A stretch of 64,000 nt of DNA from Flavonifractor sp052065355 (GTDB lineage Bacteria; Bacillota; Clostridia; Oscillospirales; Oscillospiraceae). The position numbers and the translations under genes are program-made. The DNA lies in the NCBI RefSeq assembly GCF_052065355.1, contig NZ_JBQHUF010000004.1, forward strand, positions 62,001-126,000, in the 5' to 3' direction. Shown here piece after piece: positions 59,128 through 64,000 of the stretch (position 1 is the stretch's first letter; the number at the start of each line of letters is the position of its first letter). Below the pieces are notes generated by a model. That model was not told where the DNA came from. It did not search any database and worked only from the letters and a program-made list of their open reading frames with translations.

Positions 59128-59453
59128 CAATACGCAACTGCCGGCTGACCCCCGGGGCCCCGCAAAGCGGGGCGCGGCTTATGCCGCGTACAAGCATTTT
59201 GGCCCTTGGCCAAAATCTTGCCGCAGGGCGGATTCACTCCGCCCAAGGAAGTCAAATCCGGGGCCCCCGCAAAAGGCCTGCCTTTTGTGGGGCAAAGCTG
59301 TGCGACTTCATCAAGGCTTTCGATAAGAACAATTAAATATCGGGGTCCCCGGCAAAGCCCAGTGAAACGGGTTTGCCGGGGAGAGGACGAGTACCGGAAT
59401 GATTGAGTTTTCGCCGCCAGGCGGAAACGAAAGATATGGAGGTTACGAGGACG
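59128..59453. repeat. Hairpin-rich insert between serC and serA
   Basis: No gene is seen in these 326 bases. Stems include GGGGCCCCGC-type pairing near 59155, GCGGC/GCCGC near 59175, ATTTTGGCC / GGCCAAAAT near 59193-59214, GGGCGGA / TCCGCCC near 59226-59244, GGGGCCCCCGCAAAAGG paired with CCTTTTGTGGGGC near 59261-59293, and TCCCCGGCAAA / TTTGCCGGGGA near 59345-59382. The second copy of the serC end lies at 59295-59336. The stretch resembles the hairpin cluster at 19441-19730 in style, although not in obvious sequence. Confidence 0.65.
59295..59336 (+). repeat. 42-bp direct repeat, copy 2 (orphan serC 3' end)
   Basis: Matches 59086-59127 in 41 of 42 bases (CAACTAA against CAATTAA). It is not in an open reading frame that extends into a gene. 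Confidence 0.95.
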
Positions 59454-60623
59454 ATGTTTCGTATCAAAACTCTGAATAAAATTTCCCCTGCGGGACTGTC
59501 CGTGCTGGACCAGACCCGCTATTCCATCAGCAGCGACGTGGAGAACGAGGACGGCATTCTGGTCCGCTCCGCCGACATGCATGAGTATCAGTTCCCCGAC
59601 GCCCTGCGGGCCATCGCCCGGGCGGGCGCGGGCACCAACAATATCCCCACCGACCGCTGCTCCGAGGCTGGCATCGTGGTGTTCAACACCCCCGGCGCCA
59701 ACGCCAACGCGGTAAAGGAGCTGGCGGTGTGCGGCCTGCTGCTGGCCTCCCGGAAGATCACCGAGGGCAACGCCTGGGTCAAGGCCCAGCTGGCCGAGGG
59801 CGCCGATGTGGAGAAAGTGGTGGAAAAGGGCAAGAGCCAGTTCGTAGGCCCGGAGCTGTCCGGCAAGATGCTGGGCGTCATCGGCCTGGGCGCCATCGGC
59901 GTGCAGGTGGCCAACATCGCCACCAAGCTGGGCATGACCGTGTTCGGCTACGATCCCTTCCTCAGCGTGGACGCCGCTCTGTCCCTGTCCCGCCTGGTGC
60001 ACCGGGCCATGGACCTGGACACCATCTATAAGAACTGCGACTACATCACCATTCACGTACCCCAGACCCCCGAGACCAAGGGTATGATCAACGAGGGCGC
60101 CATCCACATGATGAAGGGCGGCGTACGCATCCTGAACCTGGCCCGCGGCGGCCTGGTGAACGACGACGACATGCTGGCCGCTCTGGAGTCCGGCAAGGTG
60201 GCCGCCTACGTCACCGACTTCCCCAACAACAAGATCCTCCAGGGCAAGAACGTCATCGCCATCCCCCACCTGGGCGCCTCCACCCCCGAGAGCGAGGAGA
60301 ACTGCGCCGTTATGGCCGCTCAGCAGCTGCGTGACTACCTGGAGAACGGCAACATCAAGAACTCCGTCAACCTGCCCACCCTGGTGCAGGAGTGGAGCGG
60401 CGTGTCCCGGCTGTGCATCATCCACCGGAACGTGCCCGGCGCCATCGCCAACATCACCGGCATTCTGTCCAAGGACGGGGTCAACGTGGAGAACATGACC
60501 AACAAGTCCAAGAAGGACTACGCCTACACCATCGTGGATGTGGGCAGCCGGGTAGGCGACAACGTGGCCGACGAGATCCGTGCCCTGGACGGCGTGCTCC
60601 GCGTCCGCCTGCTGAATCATTAA
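59454..60623 (+). CDS. serA: D-3-phosphoglycerate dehydrogenase (short form with ACT domain)
   Basis: 389 residues. It oxidises 3-phosphoglycerate with NAD, the first step of serine synthesis. The Rossmann motif VIGLGAIGVQVANIA (about 140-154), NLARGGLVND, and the active-site region PHLGASTPESEENCA are present. A C-terminal ACT domain (about 315-389; NVPGAIANITGILSKDGVN) predicts allosteric control, probably by serine. The ATG at 59454 has GGAGG about 11 bases upstream; an ATG six codons earlier is possible. It is separated from serC by the hairpin-rich insert. Confidence 0.95.
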   Translation: MFRIKTLNKISPAGLSVLDQTRYSISSDVENEDGILVRSADMHEYQFPDALRAIARAGAGTNNIPTDRCSEAGIVVFNTPGANANAVKELAVCGLLLASRKITEGNAWVKAQLAEGADVEKVVEKGKSQFVGPELSGKMLGVIGLGAIGVQVANIATKLGMTVFGYDPFLSVDAALSLSRLVHRAMDLDTIYKNCDYITIHVPQTPETKGMINEGAIHMMKGGVRILNLARGGLVNDDDMLAALESGKVAAYVTDFPNNKILQGKNVIAIPHLGASTPESEENCAVMAAQQLRDYLENGNIKNSVNLPTLVQEWSGVSRLCIIHRNVPGAIANITGILSKDGVNVENMTNKSKKDYAYTIVDVGSRVGDNVADEIRALDGVLRVRLLNH

Positions 60624-60637
60624 ACCAAAACAAATTA

Positions 60638-60669
60638 AAAAGGGACGCCGCTTATGCGGCGTCCCTTTT
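60638..60669. terminator. Bidirectional terminator between serA and the third 5'-nucleotidase
   Basis: A 14-bp perfect stem AAAAGGGACGCCGC with a TTAT loop and A/T runs on both sides. Confidence 0.93.
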
Positions 60670-60682
60670 GTTATGCGGTTGA

Positions 60683-62926
60683 TTACGCAGCAGCGGGAAG
60701 CTGCTCGGCCAGGAACCCATCGAAGTTCATCAGCAGCTGGGCGAACTCAGCGCGGCTCAGCTGGCTGGTGGGCATCAGCTCATGGTTCTGGTTGCCGGTC
60801 ATCAGCCCGGCGTAGTAGCAGAAGGTCATGCCCATCAGGTCGGGCTCGGGGATCTTGTCGTAGTCGGGCACCTTGTCCTTCATGGAGCCGTCGTCGGCGG
60901 GAGCCTCAATGCCCTTCCAGGCGGAGTAGTCGGCAAAGATGCGGGCCACCTCGGAACGGGTAGCGGCACGGTCGCCCTCGAAGGTGCTGCCGGCCACATA
61001 CAGGCCCTGCTCAGCAGCCCAGTTGATGCAGTCAGCGTACCACTGACCCTCGGTACCGGCAACGGTGGTCTCCTTCACGGCGGGCTTGCCCTCCATGTTG
61101 TAGAGCATCTGGTACACGCTGGCCACGGTGACGTTGGCGGCGGGGCTGAAGCTGGAGCCGTTGGTGGTGCTCATCAGGCCCTCGGCGGTGACGTAGCGGA
61201 CAGCCTCGGCATACCAGGCGTTGAAGTCGGTGTCGGCGTATAGCACCTTGATGCGGCCGGCGGGAGCGGCGTAGCCGGTGACCTCGCCGTTCTCAAAGGA
61301 CTGGACATAGTTGGCCAGGACCATGTAGTCCTCCATCACGTAGTCCAGCACGTTGACGGCGCCGTCAAACATAGCGAAGCCGTCGCCCAGGTCCCGCAGG
61401 GTGTAGTTGTAGCCCGCCAGGTTGTAGGAAGCGGTCAGATCCAGAGCCTCATACTCGCCGGTCTCGTTGTTGAGCACCTGCACGTCCTTCACACGGTACT
61501 CGCCGGTGGGGCCGCCGGTCCACACGCCCTTTTCGTCCTTCTGGACGGTGGAGGGGATGGAGGTGTCAATGGTGTACTTCAGGCCGGAGACGTGGAGGAA
61601 GCCGCCGTTTTCAGCGGGAGCGTCCTTGGCGCCCCACTCCAGGGCATCCAGGATCTGCTGGCCGGTAACGGTCTGCAGGCAGGCCACGTTGCCGAAGGTG
61701 TGGATCTGCTTGCAGGTCAGGTAGGAGATATCGCCGGTGATGGCCTCGTTGCGCACGCCGCCGCCGTTCATGATGGCCACGTCCACATCCAGGTCCATGT
61801 TGTCAAACAGGTAGTACAGAGCGTCGGCGGCAAAGTCGCCGGTGTTGGTCTCCTGGCTGCGCACCAGACGGGTGCCGTCGGCAGCGTAGTTGTCCAGGGT
61901 GTCGGAGATGTGGCCGATGACCTCGCCCAGCTGGTTGTCCACCTCGGTGACCCAGGCGTCCTCAATGGCCTTCACATCCGCGTCGGGGGTGAGGTCCGCC
62001 AGGTCCTCGCCGGTGAGCAGCTCGGTGGTGATGGTGCCGTCAGCGGCAATGGTCATCTTGCCCACAGCGTTCAGATAGGAGCCGGTCTGGCTCAGCACCA
62101 CGGTATCGCCGGACTTGTCGGTCACTTCCTTCATCTCCACGGTGGAGTGGGAGTGGCCGTCGATAAAGGCGTCCAGGCCGGTGGTGTTGGCGATCACTTC
62201 TTCAGAGGTCCAGGGCTCGGAAGCGGGGTCGTCGCCCAGGTGGCCCAGACCGATCACATAGTCGGCCTCCTTGGAGGCGGCGTCAATGGCCTTCTGCACC
62301 GCGGCATACAGGGCGGAACCGTCTTCGCCGCCGGCGATGCCGTAGATGTAGTCGCCGTTTTCATCCTGGAAATAGGCAGGAGTGGACTTGGTGAAGGACT
62401 CAGGAGTGGTGACGCCCACAAAAGCCACCTTCACACCATCCACCTCAAAGACCTTGTAGCTGTCCAGCACCGGATCGCCGGCCACGCCGTCCTTCTCATG
62501 ATAGAAGTTGCAGGACAGATAGGGGAACTCAGCCCACTCGATGGCCTGCATGCACCCCGCCATGCCGTAGTCAAACTCATGGTTGCCCAGAGTGGCCGCG
62601 TCATAGCCGGCGGCGTTCATCAGCTTCAGGATGGTCTCGCCCTTGTCCAGGGAGCCGTAGGCCGTGCCCTGGATATGGTCGCCGGCATCCACCAGCAGAG
62701 CGTTGTCATAGCTGTCCTTCAGGGCAGCCACCTTGGAATAGGTCAGGCCGTTCTCATTGCCCTCCCCCACGTTGTTGTCGATGTAAGTATGTACGTCATT
62801 GGTATACAGAACCACGACGCCGTCTTCGTTCCCGGTCTCCTCAGCCGCGGAAGCGGGCAGCGCCAGAGCGCACACCATCGCTGCTGCCAGCAGCAGAGAC
62901 AGGAACTTGCCTGCCTTTTTCTTCAT
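60683..62926 (-). CDS. Secreted 5'-nucleotidase with C-terminal SLH domains, paralogue 3
   Basis: 747 residues. A signal peptide ending at ASAAEE; metallophosphatase motifs TNDVHT, DAGDHIQGT, LGNHEFDYG, DGHSHST; a 5'-nucleotidase C-terminal domain with NGGGVRNEA and the aromatic nucleoside pocket region; then two or three SLH domains (about 570-745; WYAEAVRYVTAEGLMS, WYADCINWAAEQGLY). It is anchored to the wall by SLH, unlike the two stalk-domain paralogues at 43.6-48.1 kb. It should release nucleosides and phosphate from extracellular nucleotides or UDP-sugars. A promoter with a cre-like overlap lies upstream. Confidence 0.94.
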   Translation of the reverse strand: MKKKAGKFLSLLLAAAMVCALALPASAAEETGNEDGVVVLYTNDVHTYIDNNVGEGNENGLTYSKVAALKDSYDNALLVDAGDHIQGTAYGSLDKGETILKLMNAAGYDAATLGNHEFDYGMAGCMQAIEWAEFPYLSCNFYHEKDGVAGDPVLDSYKVFEVDGVKVAFVGVTTPESFTKSTPAYFQDENGDYIYGIAGGEDGSALYAAVQKAIDAASKEADYVIGLGHLGDDPASEPWTSEEVIANTTGLDAFIDGHSHSTVEMKEVTDKSGDTVVLSQTGSYLNAVGKMTIAADGTITTELLTGEDLADLTPDADVKAIEDAWVTEVDNQLGEVIGHISDTLDNYAADGTRLVRSQETNTGDFAADALYYLFDNMDLDVDVAIMNGGGVRNEAITGDISYLTCKQIHTFGNVACLQTVTGQQILDALEWGAKDAPAENGGFLHVSGLKYTIDTSIPSTVQKDEKGVWTGGPTGEYRVKDVQVLNNETGEYEALDLTASYNLAGYNYTLRDLGDGFAMFDGAVNVLDYVMEDYMVLANYVQSFENGEVTGYAAPAGRIKVLYADTDFNAWYAEAVRYVTAEGLMSTTNGSSFSPAANVTVASVYQMLYNMEGKPAVKETTVAGTEGQWYADCINWAAEQGLYVAGSTFEGDRAATRSEVARIFADYSAWKGIEAPADDGSMKDKVPDYDKIPEPDLMGMTFCYYAGLMTGNQNHELMPTSQLSRAEFAQLLMNFDGFLAEQLPAAA

Positions 62927-62977
62927 CCTTCATACCGCCTTTCCTTAGCATATTTTGGGTCTGATTGACTCGTGTTA

Positions 62978-63006
62978 ATGGTAACAAATTGTAACCAAAA
63001 TTACAA
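62978..63006 (-). promoter_or_regulatory. Promoter of the SLH 5'-nucleotidase gene
   Basis: On the minus strand TTGTAA, 17 bases, TACCAT; moderate match. Confidence 0.5.
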
Positions 63007-63015
63007 GCGCTTCCA
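63002..63015 (-). promoter_or_regulatory. cre-like (CcpA) site overlapping the -35 box
   Basis: On the minus strand TGGAAGCGCTTGTA matches the catabolite-responsive element consensus TGWAARCGYTWNCW at 12 of 14 positions, with the AAGCGCTT core intact. It covers the -35 box of the preceding promoter, a repressing position. Confidence 0.5.
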
Positions 63016-63060
63016 AAGAAAAGATGGTGTAAATTTGTATAGATTCTGCAAAGAAAAACA

Positions 63061-63093
63061 GAGGGAGCCGCCTATTTTTGTAGCGGCTCCCTC
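63061..63093 (-). terminator. Terminator of prfB
   Basis: An 11-bp perfect stem GAGGGAGCCGC / GCGGCTCCCTC and, on the minus strand, TGTTTTTC after it. Confidence 0.85.
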
Positions 63094-63106
63094 ACATTTC
63101 CAGATT

Positions 63107-64000
63107 TTATTTTTCCGCCCAGTTTCCGGTGGCCTCCGCCTTCAGGTAGGCGTTGATGAACCCGTCCAGATCGCCGTCCATGACGCCGTTGACGTTGCTG
63201 GTCTCATAGCCGGTCCGGTTGTCCTTCACCAGCTGGTAGGGCATGAACACGTAAGAGCGGATCTGGCTGCCCCACTCGATCTTCAGCTGCACGCCCTTGA
63301 TGTCGGAGATCTTCTCCGCGTGCTGCTGCATCTTCAGCTCCACCAGCTTGGCCCGCAGCATCCGCAGACAGGTGTCCTTGTTCTGGAACTGGCTGCGCTC
63401 GGTCTGGCAGGACACCACGATGCCGGTGGCGTGGTGGATCAGTCGGACGGCGGAGGAGGTCTTGTTGATGTGCTGACCGCCGGCGCCGGAGGAACGGAAC
63501 ACCTGCATCTCGTAGTCCTCGGGCCGGATCTCCACGTCGGCGTCCTCGGGCAGGTCGGGCATGACCTCGATGGCGGCAAAGGAGGTCTGCCGCCGGGCGT
63601 TGGCGTCAAAGGGAGACACACGCACCAGCCGGTGCACGCCGTGCTCGCTGCGCAGATGGCCGTAAGCGTTCTCACCTTCAATGAGGATGGTGGCGCTCTT
63701 CAGGCCGGCCTCGTCCCCGTCCAGATAGTCCAGGGTCTTGCAGGTAAAGCCGTGGCGCTCCGCCCAGCGGGTGTACATCCGGAAGAGCATCTGGGCCCAG
63801 TCCTGAGCCTCGGTGCCGCCGGCGCCGGCGTGGAAGGTCAGAATGGCGTTGGAGTTGTCATACTCCCCGGTAAAGAGCGTGGACAGCTTGGCCTCTTCAA
63901 TGGCGGACTCCAGCTTGGCAAAGCCCTCTTCCACCTCGGGCACCAAACTCTCGTCCTCCATCTCGTTGCCCAGCTCGCACAGGGTCATCAGATCCTCCCA
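63107..64000 (-). CDS. prfB: Peptide chain release factor 2, 5' end beyond the window
   Basis: 298 residues are visible. GGQ motif SSGAGGQHINKT (peptidyl-tRNA hydrolysis) and the stop-codon-reading SPF tripeptide in RVSPFDANARRQTSF mark RF2 (UGA/UAA) rather than RF1. The frame is open at the right edge (EDLMTLCELGNEMED), so the start, and any programmed frameshift site that often regulates prfB, lies outside the window. The gene is read toward the 5'-nucleotidase and is ended by its own terminator. Confidence 0.96.
   Translation of the reverse strand, partial: WEDLMTLCELGNEMEDESLVPEVEEGFAKLESAIEEAKLSTLFTGEYDNSNAILTFHAGAGGTEAQDWAQMLFRMYTRWAERHGFTCKTLDYLDGDEAGLKSATILIEGENAYGHLRSEHGVHRLVRVSPFDANARRQTSFAAIEVMPDLPEDADVEIRPEDYEMQVFRSSGAGGQHINKTSSAVRLIHHATGIVVSCQTERSQFQNKDTCLRMLRAKLVELKMQQHAEKISDIKGVQLKIEWGSQIRSYVFMPYQLVKDNRTGYETSNVNGVMDGDLDGFINAYLKAEATGNWAEK

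Noticed and set aside
1..64000. CRISPR arrays, transposases, tRNA or rRNA genes
   Set aside because: No regularly spaced identical repeats, transposase motifs, cloverleaf-like sequences or rRNA segments were found by eye.

Overview
The window is 64 kb of GC-rich (about 60% by eye), densely coded DNA from an anaerobic, fermentative, spore-forming Firmicute. I infer an Oscillospiraceae-type gut clostridium (Flavonifractor/Lawsonibacter/Oscillibacter neighbourhood). The pointers are an NADH-linked trimeric [FeFe]-hydrogenase, acetate kinase, the dipicolinate synthase pair, S-box and glycine riboswitches, SLH and Listeria-Bacteroides-repeat surface proteins, and strong AGGAGG ribosome sites. The taxon is inferred, not proven.

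Layout. 1-12.5 kb: a giant secreted subtilisin-family protease (3' end outside the window) and an SLH protein, both on the minus strand. 12.7-23.1 kb: cell envelope functions, namely an LtaS-like sulfatase-fold enzyme, a LytR-CpsA-Psr ligase, a polysaccharide deacetylase and a VanW-type protein. Among them lies a Crp-fronted ABC importer operon. 23.4-31.6 kb: XpaC-like protein, a structured intergenic element, ackA, tmcAL, a membrane-anchored protein of unknown role, a rhomboid-fold protein without the catalytic His, and a pyruvyltransferase-F420 hydrogenase beta fusion. 31.8-35.6 kb: one-carbon/methyl cycle (radical SAM protein, ahcY, SAM-I riboswitch, metK). 36.2-37.7 kb: dipicolinate synthase A/B. 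37.7-43.5 kb: a complete glycine cleavage operon (gcvT, gcvH, gcvPA, gcvPB, lpd) behind a tandem glycine riboswitch with a terminator. 43.6-48.1 kb: two tandem secreted 5'-nucleotidase paralogues whose last 333 bp are almost identical. 48.2-49.2 kb: an XRE regulator and DUF3169 membrane protein behind three matched palindromes. 49.3-57.8 kb: the hydrogenase locus in two transcription units, the catalytic hydABC-type unit (with an embedded HATPase gene) and an upstream sensory-looking unit (DRTGG, HATPase, HydS-like protein, DRTGG-like, PHP). 58.0-60.6 kb: serC and serA, separated by a hairpin-rich insert that carries a second copy of the last 42 bp of serC. 60.7-64 kb: a third 5'-nucleotidase, with SLH domains, and prfB (5' end outside the window).

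How the genes work together. Serine biosynthesis (serC/serA), glycine cleavage, and metK/ahcY supply and recycle one-carbon and methyl groups; glycine and SAM levels are read by riboswitches. Hydrogenase and acetate kinase are the redox and ATP ends of fermentation. Three exported 5'-nucleotidases and a very large protease suggest scavenging of host or dietary nucleotides and protein. The features I find least explained are the hydrogenase-linked sensory module, the structured element upstream of ackA, the two hairpin-cluster intergenic regions, the triple operator and the serC 3' duplication.

No tRNA, rRNA, CRISPR array, transposase or prophage gene was seen. All motif, promoter and repeat calls were made by eye; no database search was possible.
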